Shown: piece after piece, positions 25,986 to 38,118 of the stretch | Numbering within the stretch: position 1 is the first letter of the stretch | Layout: every line of letters starts with the position of its first letter | DNA from: an uncultured Arthrobacter sp. | GTDB taxonomy: Bacteria > Actinomycetota > Actinomycetes > Actinomycetales > Micrococcaceae | DNA: 64,000 bases | Reading direction: 5' to 3' | NCBI RefSeq assembly: GCF_947493765.1 | Contig: NZ_CANLSZ010000001.1 | Location: 556,448 to 620,447, forward strand | Made by a program: the position numbers and the translations under genes | Notes under the pieces: generated by a model | What the model was told of the DNA's origin: nothing | The model's database searches: none | What the model saw: the letters and a program-made list of their open reading frames with translations, nothing else

Positions 25986-27125
25986 TCAGTCGACGGAGGC
26001 GTAGGGCGAGAGGACCACTTCCACCCGCTGGAACTCCTTGAGGTCCGAGTACCCGGTGGTGGCCATGGCGCGCCGGAGGGCGCCGATCAGGTTCGAGGTG
26101 CCGTCGGTGTGGTGGGACGGACCCCACAGGACCTCCCGGAGCGGCCCCACGGTGCCGATATCCACGCGGTCGCCGCGCGGCAGTTCGCCGTGGTGGGCCT
26201 CCTGGCCCCAGTGCCAGCCCCTGCCGGGCGCCTCGTCGGCGCGTGCCAGCGCGGACCCGAGCATCACGGCGTCGGCGCCCATGGCGATGGCCTTGACGAT
26301 GTCGCCGCTGACGCCCATCCCGCCGTCGGCGATGACGTGGACGTAGCGGCCGCCGGACTCGTCCATGTAGTCCCGGCGGGCACCGGCGACGTCGGCGATG
26401 GCCGAGGCCAGCGGCGAGTGGATGCCGAGCGCACGCCGGGTGGTCGTCGTCGCCCCTCCCCCGAATCCGACGAGCACACCGGCGGCACCGGTGCGCATCA
26501 GATGCAGAGCGGGCGTGTAGCCCGCCGCTCCCCCGACGATCACGGGGACGTCGAGTTCGTAGATGAACTTCTTCAGGTCCAGCGGCTCCTCGTTCTTGGA
26601 GACGTGCTCAGCGGACACCGTGGTGCCGCGGATCACGAAGATGTCCACGCCGGCGGCGAGGACCGTCCTGTAGAACTGCTGGGTGCGCTGCGGGGTGAGT
26701 GAGCCCGCCACCGTCACCCCGGCCTCGCGGATCTCGGCGAGCCTGCTCGTGATGAGATCGGCGCGGATGGGGGCCTCGTAGATCTCCTGCAGGCGTCGCG
26801 TGGCGGCGGGGCTGAAGTTCTCGGTGCTCAGCCCGGCGATCTCGTCGAGCACGGACTGCGGGTCATCGTAGCGGGTCCACAGACCCTCGAGATTCAGCAC
26901 GCCCAGACCCCCGAGCCGGCCCATGGCGATCGCCGTGGCGGGGGACATCACCGAGTCCATGGGCGCCGCGATCACGGGCATCTCGAACTGGTAGGCATCG
27001 ATCTGCCAGGACACGGACACGTCGAGCGGATCACGGGTCCGTCGGGAAGGGACCACCGCCACGTCGTCCAGCGAATATGCCCTGCGTCCACGCTTGGCCC
27101 GGCCGATCTCGATCTCGTAAGTCAC
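25986..27125 (-). CDS. guaB3: GuaB3 family IMP dehydrogenase-related protein
   Basis: 379 aa TIM-barrel protein of the actinobacterial GuaB3 family, IMPDH-related without CBS domains. It opens YEIEIGRAKRGRRAYSLDDVAVVPS and contains MPVIAAPMDSVMSPATAIAMG split by the family, VIVGGAAGYTPALHLMRTGA and VIADGGMGVSGDIVKAIA. TAATCT six bases before GTG 27125 (27132-27137) suggests leaderless transcription. It sits between the lone EIIA and an ABC exporter, near guaB. Enzyme activity of GuaB3 is not uniformly established. Confidence 0.93.
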   Translation of the reverse strand: MTYEIEIGRAKRGRRAYSLDDVAVVPSRRTRDPLDVSVSWQIDAYQFEMPVIAAPMDSVMSPATAIAMGRLGGLGVLNLEGLWTRYDDPQSVLDEIAGLSTENFSPAATRRLQEIYEAPIRADLITSRLAEIREAGVTVAGSLTPQRTQQFYRTVLAAGVDIFVIRGTTVSAEHVSKNEEPLDLKKFIYELDVPVIVGGAAGYTPALHLMRTGAAGVLVGFGGGATTTTRRALGIHSPLASAIADVAGARRDYMDESGGRYVHVIADGGMGVSGDIVKAIAMGADAVMLGSALARADEAPGRGWHWGQEAHHGELPRGDRVDIGTVGPLREVLWGPSHHTDGTSNLIGALRRAMATTGYSDLKEFQRVEVVLSPYASVD

Positions 27126-27171
27126 TGCTCCAGATTAGCCCAGCGTGGGTCGCCGGTCGGGCGGGGCGGGT

Positions 27172-29001
27172 TCAGGCCTCCGGCAGCTGGCTCTCGAACA
27201 TGCGGTAGTACCGGCCCCGCAGCGCCACGAGCTCGCGGTGGGTGCCGGACTCGACGATCCGGCCGTCCTCGAGCATGTACACGACGTCGGCCTTCTCGAT
27301 GGTGGCGAGCCGGTGGCTGATGGCGATGATGGTCCGGGAACGGTCGGCGAAGAGCTGCGAGAAGATGCGGTGCTCGGCGAGCGCGTCGATCGCCGAGGTG
27401 GGTTCGTCCATGACGATGAAGGGCGCGTCCCGGTAGAAGTTGCGGGCCATCGCGAGCCGCTGCCACTGCCCGCCGGAGAGTCCGCTGCCCTTCCGCCCCC
27501 GGGGATCCTCCATCCAGTTGCTGACGTAGTTCTCGAACCCGTCGGGCAGCTTCGCGATGAAGTCGCCTGCCTCGGCGTCCTCGGCGGCACGGCGGACGCG
27601 CTCGTCGTCGCGCGGGCCGTGCACGTCACCGAAGTAGATGTTGTTCGCCGCGGTGGCGAACTCGTAGCGCAGGAAGTCCTGGGACATCACGGCGAGATGC
27701 TCGTGCCAGTCGTCGATGCGGATGCCGCGCAGATCGCGCCCGTCGAGCAGGACCGCCCCCTCGCTCGGCTGGTAGAGCCCGGCGAGGACCCTCACGAGCG
27801 TCGACTTGCCCGCACCGTTCTCGCCCACGATCGCCACGTGCGTGCCCCGCTCGAACGACATGGAGATGCCCCTGAGGACCTCCGCCTCCGAGCCGGTGTA
27901 GGTGAAGTGGATGTCGCGGAGTTCGACGGCGGACGGCGCACCGTCCAGCCGTCCGGTGGCCGTGGTGGACAGCGGGAACTCCATGAACTGCTCGTAGTCC
28001 TTCAGGTTCGCCAGATCCTCGTCGATGGAGCTCAGCGACGAGACGAGGCTGTTCGCCGTGGTCAGCGCGCGGCTGACGATCTGCTGGACGTAGAGGAACT
28101 GGCCCACGGGTTGGGCCCGCGCGATGATCTGGACCACCACCCACACGAGGGCCAGCAGCTGGGCGCCGTACTGCAGCGCGTCGGCCACGAGCTGTTTGGG
28201 GATGTAGCGCTTCTGGAAGTCGAGCCGCCGCTTCTCGTCCACGTCGCGCAGGGTGGAGCGCAGGCCCATCAGGTAGCGGACGATCCCGTAGAGGCGCATT
28301 TCCGCGATGTTCTGCGGCTTCATGAGATTCGTCTCGATCATGCGCCGCTGCCGCCGGGAGTCGATCTGCGTGTTCCAGTGCGCGATCTGCTCGCGCGAGA
28401 GTCTGAACTGCAGGTAGACGCTGGGGATGATCGCCACGAGGACGATGAGCGCGATCCACCAGCTGACCAGGAGCAGCGCGCCGATCGCGAGGACCACGGA
28501 CACCAGCTGCGTGAAGATCGCGGCGATCCGGTCCAGGACGCGGGCGTAGGAGTCGGAGAAGCGCCGCGCACGGTCGTAGAGATCGACCGTCTCCTTGTCG
28601 TCGTAGCGCCAGAACTCCAGCGCCAGGAAACGCTCGTACATGCGGTCGCCCACGATCGCCCCGACACGGAAGCTCAGGACCTGCTGGATGTAGCGGTCCA
28701 CGCTCGTGAACGCTCCCCACAGGAGCCCGAGGACCACCGTGATGACCACGTAGACGAGGGCCGACCGACCGGCGTCGGCCTCACCCGCGTAGGCGTCGGC
28801 GAGCGCCGTCGTCGTGAGGGCCGCGAAGTAGGTGGTCACGAGCGGCAGCACCGCGGAGATGAGGGAGCCGCCGATCTTCATGGCGACGGCACCCGGCGAC
28901 GCCTTGGCGCTCACCGCGAGGACCTGCCCGACGGCGCGCGCGTACGGACGGACGCGGATCCTGCGGCGGGCGGTGGCCTCGGGCTGCGGGAGTCCGCTCA
29001 C
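27172..29001 (-). CDS. ABC exporter, MsbA/multidrug-like homodimeric type
   Basis: 609 aa fused membrane and ATPase protein. All ATPase motifs are intact: Walker A GENGAGKST, signature LSGGQWQR, Walker B FIVMDEPTSAID, H-loop ISHRLATIEKAD. The membrane half has six spans (for example GALLLVSWWIALIVLVAII). It therefore probably works as a homodimer, unlike the pair at 21.9-25.4 kb. Lies between guaB and guaB3 with 45-base gaps, which may be co-transcription. Substrate unknown. Confidence 0.88.
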   Translation of the reverse strand: MSGLPQPEATARRRIRVRPYARAVGQVLAVSAKASPGAVAMKIGGSLISAVLPLVTTYFAALTTTALADAYAGEADAGRSALVYVVITVVLGLLWGAFTSVDRYIQQVLSFRVGAIVGDRMYERFLALEFWRYDDKETVDLYDRARRFSDSYARVLDRIAAIFTQLVSVVLAIGALLLVSWWIALIVLVAIIPSVYLQFRLSREQIAHWNTQIDSRRQRRMIETNLMKPQNIAEMRLYGIVRYLMGLRSTLRDVDEKRRLDFQKRYIPKQLVADALQYGAQLLALVWVVVQIIARAQPVGQFLYVQQIVSRALTTANSLVSSLSSIDEDLANLKDYEQFMEFPLSTTATGRLDGAPSAVELRDIHFTYTGSEAEVLRGISMSFERGTHVAIVGENGAGKSTLVRVLAGLYQPSEGAVLLDGRDLRGIRIDDWHEHLAVMSQDFLRYEFATAANNIYFGDVHGPRDDERVRRAAEDAEAGDFIAKLPDGFENYVSNWMEDPRGRKGSGLSGGQWQRLAMARNFYRDAPFIVMDEPTSAIDALAEHRIFSQLFADRSRTIIAISHRLATIEKADVVYMLEDGRIVESGTHRELVALRGRYYRMFESQLPEA

Positions 29002-29046
29002 GGGGCACCTCCCGCGCCGGGAGGGGCGTACGGGGGCCGGGAGTGG

Positions 29047-30648
<1,602 letters not shown>

Positions 30649-30674
30649 CTAGAACGCTCGGCGGAGCCGCCCTA

Positions 30675-30720
30675 TTTCCGGCCGGTCGCCGCCCCGCTTT
30701 CCGGCCGGTCCCCGCCCCGC
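30675..30720. repeat. Two 23-bp direct repeats in the guaB-rnj gap
   Basis: Copies 30675-30697 and 30698-30720 start TTTCCGGCCGGTC and end CCGCCCCGC with one G/C difference. GCCGGC-type dyads lie inside. Could be a binding site or a slippage product. The rest of the gap 30574-30924 shows no gene. Confidence 0.75.
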
Positions 30721-30779
30721 GCGTCGCTCCTCCTGTCCGGTCCGTTCCCGCTGTCGGCCGCCGATCCGCCGGTTCACGG

Positions 30780-30813
30780 CGGGAGCACGTACTCTTGATA
30801 GGAGTATCTCCCG
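30780..30813. promoter_or_regulatory. Two-stem hairpin in the guaB-rnj gap
   Basis: Outer arms CGGGAG/CTCCCG and inner arms TACTC/GAGTA, with TTGATAG in the loop. It lies about 110 bases before the RNase J start and 207 before the guaB start. It is the most AT-rich spot in the gap, so it may overlap a promoter or act in the leader RNA. Confidence 0.45.
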
Positions 30814-30924
30814 GCGGATACCCGGGACCATCTGAGTCCGATCGCCGGGTCTGCCGGCCTCGACGACACAACGTCGATGAGCCCCCTGACCCGCTTCGGC
30901 TCATCAACGAGAGAATGCTGATCT

Positions 30925-32613
30925 GTGAATAAACGACCTGCTGCACTGAAAGCACCACGGGAACTGGCCAAGGGAGCCATGCGCATCGTCGCACTCGGTG
31001 GGATCGGTGAGATCGGCAGAAACATGACCGTCTTCGAGTTCGACGGCAAACTGCTGATCGTCGACTGCGGCGTCCTGTTCCCCGAGGACCACCAGCCGGG
31101 GATCAACGTCATCCTCCCCGACTTCTCCTACATCCGCGAGCGTCTCGACGACGTCGTCGCGGTGGTCCTCACCCACGGGCACGAGGACCACATCGGCGGT
31201 ATCCCCTACCTGCTGAAGGAACGCGCGGACATCCCCCTGATCGGTTCGCGGCTGACGCTCGCGTTCATCGAGGCCAAGCTCAAGGAACACCGCATCACCC
31301 CGAAGACCGTCCAGGTCAAGGAGGGCGACCGGCGCACCATCGAGGGCTTCGATCTCGAGTTCGTCGCCGTCAACCACTCCATCCCCGACAGCCTCGCCGT
31401 CGCCATCCGCACCGCGGCCGGCATGGTGCTGCACACGGGCGACTTCAAGATGGACCAGTTCCCCCTGGACCGGCGCATCACGGACCTCGGAGCCTTCGCC
31501 CGCCTGGGCGCGGAGGGCGTGGACCTGTTCCTCACGGACTCCACGAACGCCGATGTGCCGGGCTTCACCACGTCCGAGAAGGACCTGGCGCCGGCCATCG
31601 ACGCGGTGTTCCGCACCGCGCCACGCCGCATCATCGTCTCCAGCTTCGCGAGCCACATCCACCGCATCCAGCAGATCATCGACACCGCGCACCGGCACAA
31701 GCGCAAGGTGGCCTTCGTGGGCCGCTCGATGGTGCGCAACATGACCATCGCGGCAGACCTCGGGTACCTGAACATTCCGCAGGGCCTGCTCGTCGACTTC
31801 AGGAAGCTCGAGCGCAGCGACGACCACAAGGTGGTGCTGATCTGCACCGGCTCGCAGGGTGAGCCGATGGCGGCCCTGTCCCGCATGGCGAACAAGGACC
31901 ACGCCATCCGCATCAGCGAGGGCGACACGGTGCTGCTGGCCAGCTCGCTGATCCCCGGCAACGAGAACGCCATCTACGGCATCATCAACGCGCTCACCGA
32001 GATCGGCGCGAATGTGGTGCACAAGGGCAACGCGAAGGTGCACGTCTCCGGGCACGCCAGCGCGGGCGAGCTCGCCTACTGCTACAACATCGTCAAGCCG
32101 CGCAATGTCATGCCCGTGCACGGCGAGTGGCGTCACCTCCGCGCCAACTCGGAGATCGCCGTCTCCACCGGCGTCGATCCCCGCAACGTGGTCATCGCCC
32201 AGGACGGCGTCACCGTGGATCTCGCCCGCGGGCGTGCCACGCTCTCGGGCAAGGTGGACGCCGGCCTCGTGTTCGTGGACGGCGACAGCGTGGGCGGCAT
32301 CACCGAGGAGGACCTGCGCGAGCGCCGCCGCCTGGCGGAGGAGGGCGTGGTCACCGTCCTGGCGATCATCGATCCGGACAACGGCGACATGGTCGAGGCC
32401 CCCGAGTTCTTCACCAAGGGCTTCTCCTGCTCCAACGAGGACCTGGACAAGGCCGGCGCCGCCGTCGAGAAGGCACTGCGCGACGCCGCGTCGAACCGTC
32501 AGGGTGGACGCAAGCAGGATCCGGAGGAGATCATCGAGCGGGCCACGTCCAACTGGATGCGCCGCTTCTACAACCGGCAGCCCGTGGTGACGGCGATCGT
32601 CGTCGACGCCTGA
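30925..32613 (+). CDS. rnj: Ribonuclease J
   Basis: Metallo-beta-lactamase/beta-CASP RNase, 562 aa, acting in 5'-3' exonuclease and endonuclease mRNA turnover. The zinc motif is THGHEDHIGG; further ligands lie in HTGDFKMD, and the beta-CASP motif SGHASAGE ends the catalytic core before MPVHGEWRH. GTG 30925 gives a normal length N-terminus but has a poor ribosome site; ATG 30979 with AAGGGAG is an alternative. The dapA gene often found upstream in actinobacteria is absent. Confidence 0.95.
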   Translation: MNKRPAALKAPRELAKGAMRIVALGGIGEIGRNMTVFEFDGKLLIVDCGVLFPEDHQPGINVILPDFSYIRERLDDVVAVVLTHGHEDHIGGIPYLLKERADIPLIGSRLTLAFIEAKLKEHRITPKTVQVKEGDRRTIEGFDLEFVAVNHSIPDSLAVAIRTAAGMVLHTGDFKMDQFPLDRRITDLGAFARLGAEGVDLFLTDSTNADVPGFTTSEKDLAPAIDAVFRTAPRRIIVSSFASHIHRIQQIIDTAHRHKRKVAFVGRSMVRNMTIAADLGYLNIPQGLLVDFRKLERSDDHKVVLICTGSQGEPMAALSRMANKDHAIRISEGDTVLLASSLIPGNENAIYGIINALTEIGANVVHKGNAKVHVSGHASAGELAYCYNIVKPRNVMPVHGEWRHLRANSEIAVSTGVDPRNVVIAQDGVTVDLARGRATLSGKVDAGLVFVDGDSVGGITEEDLRERRRLAEEGVVTVLAIIDPDNGDMVEAPEFFTKGFSCSNEDLDKAGAAVEKALRDAASNRQGGRKQDPEEIIERATSNWMRRFYNRQPVVTAIVVDA

Positions 32614-32633
32614 TCCCCGGCGCGTCCGCAGGA

Positions 32634-32664
32634 CCCCGGTACCCTTCGTCGAGGGGTACCGGGG
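32634..32664 (+). terminator. Hairpin terminator after RNase J gene
   Basis: A perfect 11-bp stem (32634-32644 with 32654-32664, arms CCCCGGTACCC and GGGTACCGGGG) around a nine-base loop, beginning 21 bases past the rnj stop. No T tract follows. Confidence 0.7.
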
Positions 32665-32730
32665 TAGCCCGATGATCCATGCGCGTTCCGTCGCCGGCGC
32701 CGATCGATCAGCTTGTGAAGGTGGTATTCC

Positions 32731-33585
32731 ATGGCTCGACGCCTCTTCGGTGAACTCTCGCCGCTGACCTACCGGATCGCGATGGAACGCATGATCCTGC
32801 TGCGGCACCTGAAGAATTTCGGGGGCCGGAAGCGGTTTGCCAGGCGCCGCACGACCGAGTCACTTCCTGTCACGGTATACCGGCACACGTCGCTGATCCG
32901 CCGTCGCCTCGGGAATGTGGACACCGAGCTGCAGGACAACAAGGCCGTCAGTCTGGGACTGACGGCACCGAAGATCGACGGAATAGTGATAGCTCCCGGA
33001 GAACGGTTCTCCTTCTGGCACCTCGCCGGTCGGTGCTCCGCCAAGGAGGGCTACCGCGAGGGCATGACGATCAGCAACGGCAAGCCCTCCCGCGGGATGG
33101 GCGGTGGCATGTGCCAGTTCACCAACCTGTTGCACTGGATGGTGCTCCACAGCCCGCTCACCGTGGTGGAGCATCACCACCACAACGGACTCGATCTCTT
33201 CCCGGACCACAATCGACAGATTCCCTGGGGTACCGGGACCTCCATAGCCTTCAACTATCTCGATTACCAGGTGGAGAACCGGACGCCGTACACCTTCCAG
33301 TTCCGGACCTGGACCACGGAGGAGCACCTCCGCGGGGAGCTGCGAGCGGACACCGAGCTGCCGATGAAGTTCCATATCCGCGAGCGTGACGCCTACTTCT
33401 ATGAGAAGGATGGCGACGTGTTGCGCCATAACAGGGTGTACCGGATCGAACGCGACAAGCGCACGGGCGAGCAGGTGGCGGAGACGATGATCCTGGAGAA
33501 CGAGGGGCGGATCGCCTACGACCGGGCCCTGGTCCGCGCTGACATCCTCCCGGCGCGACCGGAGCATCCTCGGCCCTCACCCTGA
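32731..33585 (+). CDS. VanW family protein
   Basis: 284 aa with the VanW domain: APGERFSFWHLAGR, GYREGMTISNGKPSRGMGGG, then MCQFTNLLHWMVLHSPLTVV followed by HHHH. Unlike many VanW proteins it lacks a signal peptide, peptidoglycan-binding domain or G5 domain, so it is the short cytoplasmic type. Function unknown despite the name; no vancomycin genes are nearby. ATG 32731 has AAGGTGG upstream. Codon use is less GC-biased than in neighbours, a hint of transfer. Confidence 0.88.
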   Translation: MARRLFGELSPLTYRIAMERMILLRHLKNFGGRKRFARRRTTESLPVTVYRHTSLIRRRLGNVDTELQDNKAVSLGLTAPKIDGIVIAPGERFSFWHLAGRCSAKEGYREGMTISNGKPSRGMGGGMCQFTNLLHWMVLHSPLTVVEHHHHNGLDLFPDHNRQIPWGTGTSIAFNYLDYQVENRTPYTFQFRTWTTEEHLRGELRADTELPMKFHIRERDAYFYEKDGDVLRHNRVYRIERDKRTGEQVAETMILENEGRIAYDRALVRADILPARPEHPRPSP

Positions 33586-33818
33586 CATGGGCACGAGTGT
33601 GACCGACCGCCGCTGATCAAGGGACCTGATGCGTCGGGCCGTCGTCCTCGATCCCTCCGGGCCAGCTTCGGCAGTGGGCGGAACCGTTCGTTCCCGCCCC
33701 TTGATCGCCGCCCGGGGGAGCGACGAGCACACCCCCACGCACAGGCCCCGCCTCCCTCTCTCGATTCGGAGGTCAGCAGCGCGAACGACGGCGAATCCCT
33801 GCCCTGAGCGGCCTCGCT

Positions 33819-34432
33819 CCCACTCTCCACCTGTGGCCAGTGAGAACGAGCGCGAACCCCTGCCCTGCCCGCGCTCCCTCCCACCGTCCACCTGCGACCA
33901 ATGGGAACGACCGGCGCTGCCCACCATTCAGGGCCGAACAGTGGGAACGACGACGAACCCCCACCCTGAGCGCGCTCCCTCCCACCGTTCAGGGCCGAAC
34001 AGTGGGAACGACGACGAACCCCCACCCTGAGCGCGCTCCCTCCCACCGTCCAGCGCCGAACAGTGGGAACGACGACGAAACCCCACCCTGTCCGGGCTCC
34101 CTCCCACTCTCCACCCGCGACCAGTGGGAACGACCGGCGCTGCCCACCGTTCAGGACCGATCAGTGGGAACGACGACGAACCCTTACCGCGCACGCGCTC
34201 CCACCCCACCGTCCACCTGCGAACAATGGGAACGACGACGAACCCCCACCCCTGCACGCTCCCTCCCACTCTCCACCCGCGACCAATGGGAACGACCGGC
34301 GCTGCCCACCATCCAGCGCCGAACGATGGGGACGACGACGAAACCTCACCCTGTCCGGGCTCCCTCCCCACTGTCCACCCGCGACCAGTGGTAACGACCA
34401 GCGCTGCCCACCATCCAGCGCCGAACGATGGG
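33819..34432. repeat. Array of 12 imperfect palindromes, about 26 bp each
   Basis: Copies start at 33819, 33880, 33920, 33981, 34042, 34103, 34143, 34205, 34265, 34305, 34367 and 34407. Each runs CCCAC..., a six-base centre, then ...GTGGG or ATGGG; best arms are CCCACCGTTC and GAACAGTGGG. Distances are either 60-62 or 40 bases. Long spacers begin AACGACGACGAA and end GCTCCCTC; short spacers are AACGACCGGCGCTG. The 61-base period is not a multiple of three, so no frame is conserved. The array fills the convergent gap 33586-34541 between vanW and groL; nothing else is seen there except a terminator. Confidence 0.93.
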
Positions 34433-34472
34433 ATGGACGACGAAACCCCCGCACTCCCCCGCACCCCGAACG

Positions 34473-34510
34473 CAGCAGCACCCCGGCTCCGAGGAACCGG
34501 GGTGCTGCTG
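34473..34510 (-). terminator. Hairpin after groL
   Basis: A perfect 14-bp stem (34473-34486 with 34497-34510, CAGCAGCACCCCGG and its complement) around a ten-base loop, 31 bases past the groL stop. It lies at the edge of the palindrome array but is unrelated in sequence. Confidence 0.75.
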
Positions 34511-34541
34511 GATCTGGTGACGCGGGACGAGCCCGGGTGTC

Positions 34542-36167
<1,626 letters not shown>

Positions 36168-36185
36168 TCAGGCTTGTGCAGCAAG

Positions 36186-36211
36186 AAAAACCCCGGCCAG
36201 TGCGACCGGGG
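36186..36211 (-). terminator. Intrinsic terminator-like hairpin between groES and groL
   Basis: On the minus strand: CCCCGG, a nine-base loop, CCGGGG, then TTTTTC. This is the only hairpin in the window followed by a clear T tract. It lies between the groES stop (36228) and the groL start (36155) and could attenuate groL transcription. Confidence 0.7.
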
Positions 36212-36227
36212 CTCTTCTCAGGGGCTA

Positions 36228-36524
36228 CTACTTGACGACGATGGCGAGGACGTCGCGGGCGGAGAGCACGAGGTACTCCTGGCCGCCGTTCTTGACCTCG
36301 GTTCCGCCGTACTTCGAGTAGATGACGACGTCGCCCTCGGACACGTCGATGGGAACGCGGTTGCCGTTGTCGTCGATGCGACCCGGTCCGACGGCTACGA
36401 CCTCGCCCTCCTGGGGCTTCTCCTTGGCCGTGTCCGGGATGACGAGGCCGGAAGCAGTGGTCTGCTCGGCTTCGAGGGGGCGGACCACAATGCGATCCTC
36501 AAGGGGCTTGATAGAGACCGACAC
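36228..36524 (-). CDS. groES: Co-chaperonin GroES
   Basis: 98 aa lid of the chaperonin. [20 protein letters not shown] and [20 protein letters not shown] are standard, and the mobile loop is intact. GTG 36524 has AAAGGAG upstream and is followed by SVSIKPLED, the usual start. Transcribed from a strong promoter flanked by two CIRCE operators, so HrcA heat-shock control is expected. Confidence 0.97.
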   Translation of the reverse strand: MSVSIKPLEDRIVVRPLEAEQTTASGLVIPDTAKEKPQEGEVVAVGPGRIDDNGNRVPIDVSEGDVVIYSKYGGTEVKNGGQEYLVLSARDVLAIVVK

Positions 36525-36619
36525 TCGGGCTCTCCTTTGCGTTCGATTCCAATGGAGTAAAGGCCTTCGGGCTGGGCGTGTACCGTCGTCGCGGTGCCGG
36601 TGAACGCTGCCCTCGCAGG

Positions 36620-36646
36620 CTGGCACCCGCGGGGAGCGAGTGCCAA
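36620..36646 (-). promoter_or_regulatory. CIRCE operator 2 (downstream of -10)
   Basis: On the minus strand TTGGCACTC, nine bases, GGGTGCCAG. One arm position differs from the perfect inverted repeat. The spacing of nine is diagnostic for the HrcA operator. It lies just after the groES -10. Confidence 0.88.
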
Positions 36647-36651
36647 CTCCG

Positions 36652-36680
36652 ACTGTATGCAACGGCTGGCACTCGGTCAA
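36652..36680 (-). promoter_or_regulatory. groES promoter (housekeeping sigma type)
   Basis: -35 TTGACC at 36675-36680, a 17-base spacer, and -10 TACAGT at 36652-36657. The -35 falls exactly in the central nine bases of the upstream CIRCE element. Confidence 0.85.
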
Positions 36681-36694
36681 GGTGAGTGCCAGCC
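36664..36694 (-). promoter_or_regulatory. CIRCE operator 1 (overlapping -35)
   Basis: Perfect 11-bp arms GGCTGGCACTC and GAGTGCCAGCC with nine bases between. The core matches CIRCE (GCACTC-N9-GAGTGC). Predicted HrcA binding here would block the -35. Confidence 0.92.
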
Positions 36695-36798
36695 AGTGGG
36701 CAATGGTGAGCGACGGAAGGCGACGACCGCGGGCGGCTAGGAGGGCGATGAGGGCGCGCGGACGCCGGGCGCGACGGAGCGTCCTCTAGGCTGACCGG

Positions 36799-38013
36799 AT
36801 GGCAACGGAGAACCTCGCGCACATCCTCTCCCCCGAGGGGTGGGAGCTGCTAAACTCGCTCGGGCCGTACGACGAAGCGCACAGCATGCGGCTCACCGAC
36901 CGACTCCGCAGGGCCGGGCATGCGCCCGAGGTCGTGGCCGCAGCCCTCACCCAGTCGCGGCTCCGGGCGCGTGCCACGGCCAAGTTCGGCCCGTTCGCGG
37001 AGCGCATGGTGTTCACGGAGGCGGGCCTGGAGCAGGCCACCCGCCTCGTCGTCGCCGCGCGCCACGCCCGCCGTTTCGCCGACGCCGGTCTGGTACGGAT
37101 CGCGGATCTGGGGTGCGGGCTCGGCGCGGACAGCATGGCCCTGGCCACGCTCGACCGCGAGGTCACCGCCGTCGAACTGGACGAGACGACCGCGGCCGCC
37201 GCGACCATGAATCTGCTGCCCTTCCCCAACGCGCGCGTGGTCAACACCGACGCCGGTCTCGTGGACACCACGGAGTACGACGGCGTGTGGCTGGATCCGG
37301 CGCGGCGGACCACGACGACGTCGGGCACCTCCCGCCTCTTCGACCCTGAGGCCTTCTCGCCGCCCCTGTCCTTCGTGCAGGACCTCGCGGCGACGGGCAC
37401 GCCCGTGGGCGTGAAGATGGGACCGGGCATGCCGCACGACGCGATCCCCGCGGACTGCGAGGCGCAGTGGGTCTCCGTGGACGGCGCCGTCACGGAGGTG
37501 GCGCTGTGGTTCAACGCCCTCCGGCGGGACGGCGTCCGCCGGGCAGCCCTGGTCCTCGGGGCGCGGAACGCGGCGGAGCTGACGTCGGCGGCGGACTTCG
37601 GAGCCGGTCCGACGGCGGCGATCGGAGCACCGGAGGGCTATCTCTACGAACCCGACGGCGCCGTCATCCGAGCCGAGCTCGTCGCCGATCTCGCGGCGCA
37701 GCTCGGTGGGCACCTGCTCGATCCGATGATCGCGTACATCTGCGCGCCCTCGCACATCGACACCCCGTTCGCCCGCGCCTACCGGATCCTCGAGGTCCGC
37801 CCCTTCAATGTGAAGGCCCTGAAGGCGTGGGTACGCGCGGAGGGGATCGGGGTCCTCGACATCAAGAAGCGCGGCATCTCCGTCACTCCGGAGGAGGTGC
37901 GGGAGAAGCTCCTGGCGGGAGCGGGGAAGGGCCGCAGGAAGGCGACGCTCGTGCTGACCCGGGTGGGCGACGAACGCCTCGCACTCGTGGTGGAGCCCGT
38001 CCTCACCGGGTGA
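36799..38013 (+). CDS. SAM-dependent methyltransferase with THUMP-like C-terminal domain
   Basis: 404 aa. The SAM site is IADLGCGLGADSMALA and the catalytic region WLDPARRTT resembles DPPR motifs of RNA/DNA methyltransferases. The C-terminal THUMP-like domain runs from about residue 300 (AYRILEVRPFNVKALKAW, DIKKRGISVTPEEVREKL). Target RNA or protein unknown. TAGGCT six bases before the ATG (36787-36792) and the lack of a ribosome site indicate a leaderless message. It is divergent from groES. Confidence 0.87.
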   Translation: MATENLAHILSPEGWELLNSLGPYDEAHSMRLTDRLRRAGHAPEVVAAALTQSRLRARATAKFGPFAERMVFTEAGLEQATRLVVAARHARRFADAGLVRIADLGCGLGADSMALATLDREVTAVELDETTAAAATMNLLPFPNARVVNTDAGLVDTTEYDGVWLDPARRTTTTSGTSRLFDPEAFSPPLSFVQDLAATGTPVGVKMGPGMPHDAIPADCEAQWVSVDGAVTEVALWFNALRRDGVRRAALVLGARNAAELTSAADFGAGPTAAIGAPEGYLYEPDGAVIRAELVADLAAQLGGHLLDPMIAYICAPSHIDTPFARAYRILEVRPFNVKALKAWVRAEGIGVLDIKKRGISVTPEEVREKLLAGAGKGRRKATLVLTRVGDERLALVVEPVLTG

Positions 38014-38118
38014 GCGGGGCATACGGTCGCCGAACCCGCAACCCGGGCGGCGCGTGTGCACCCGGTGCGCAGGGGTTCCTAGACTGGGAGGTCATCCCAC
38101 CCTACGGAAGGCAGGTCC

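Noticed and set aside
32731..33585. Vancomycin resistance cassette
   Set aside because: VanW-domain proteins are widespread; no vanA/H/X/R/S genes are nearby.
33819..34432. CRISPR array
   Set aside because: Spacers are not unique: they fall into two repeated types, and the repeats are variable palindromes. No cas genes are nearby.
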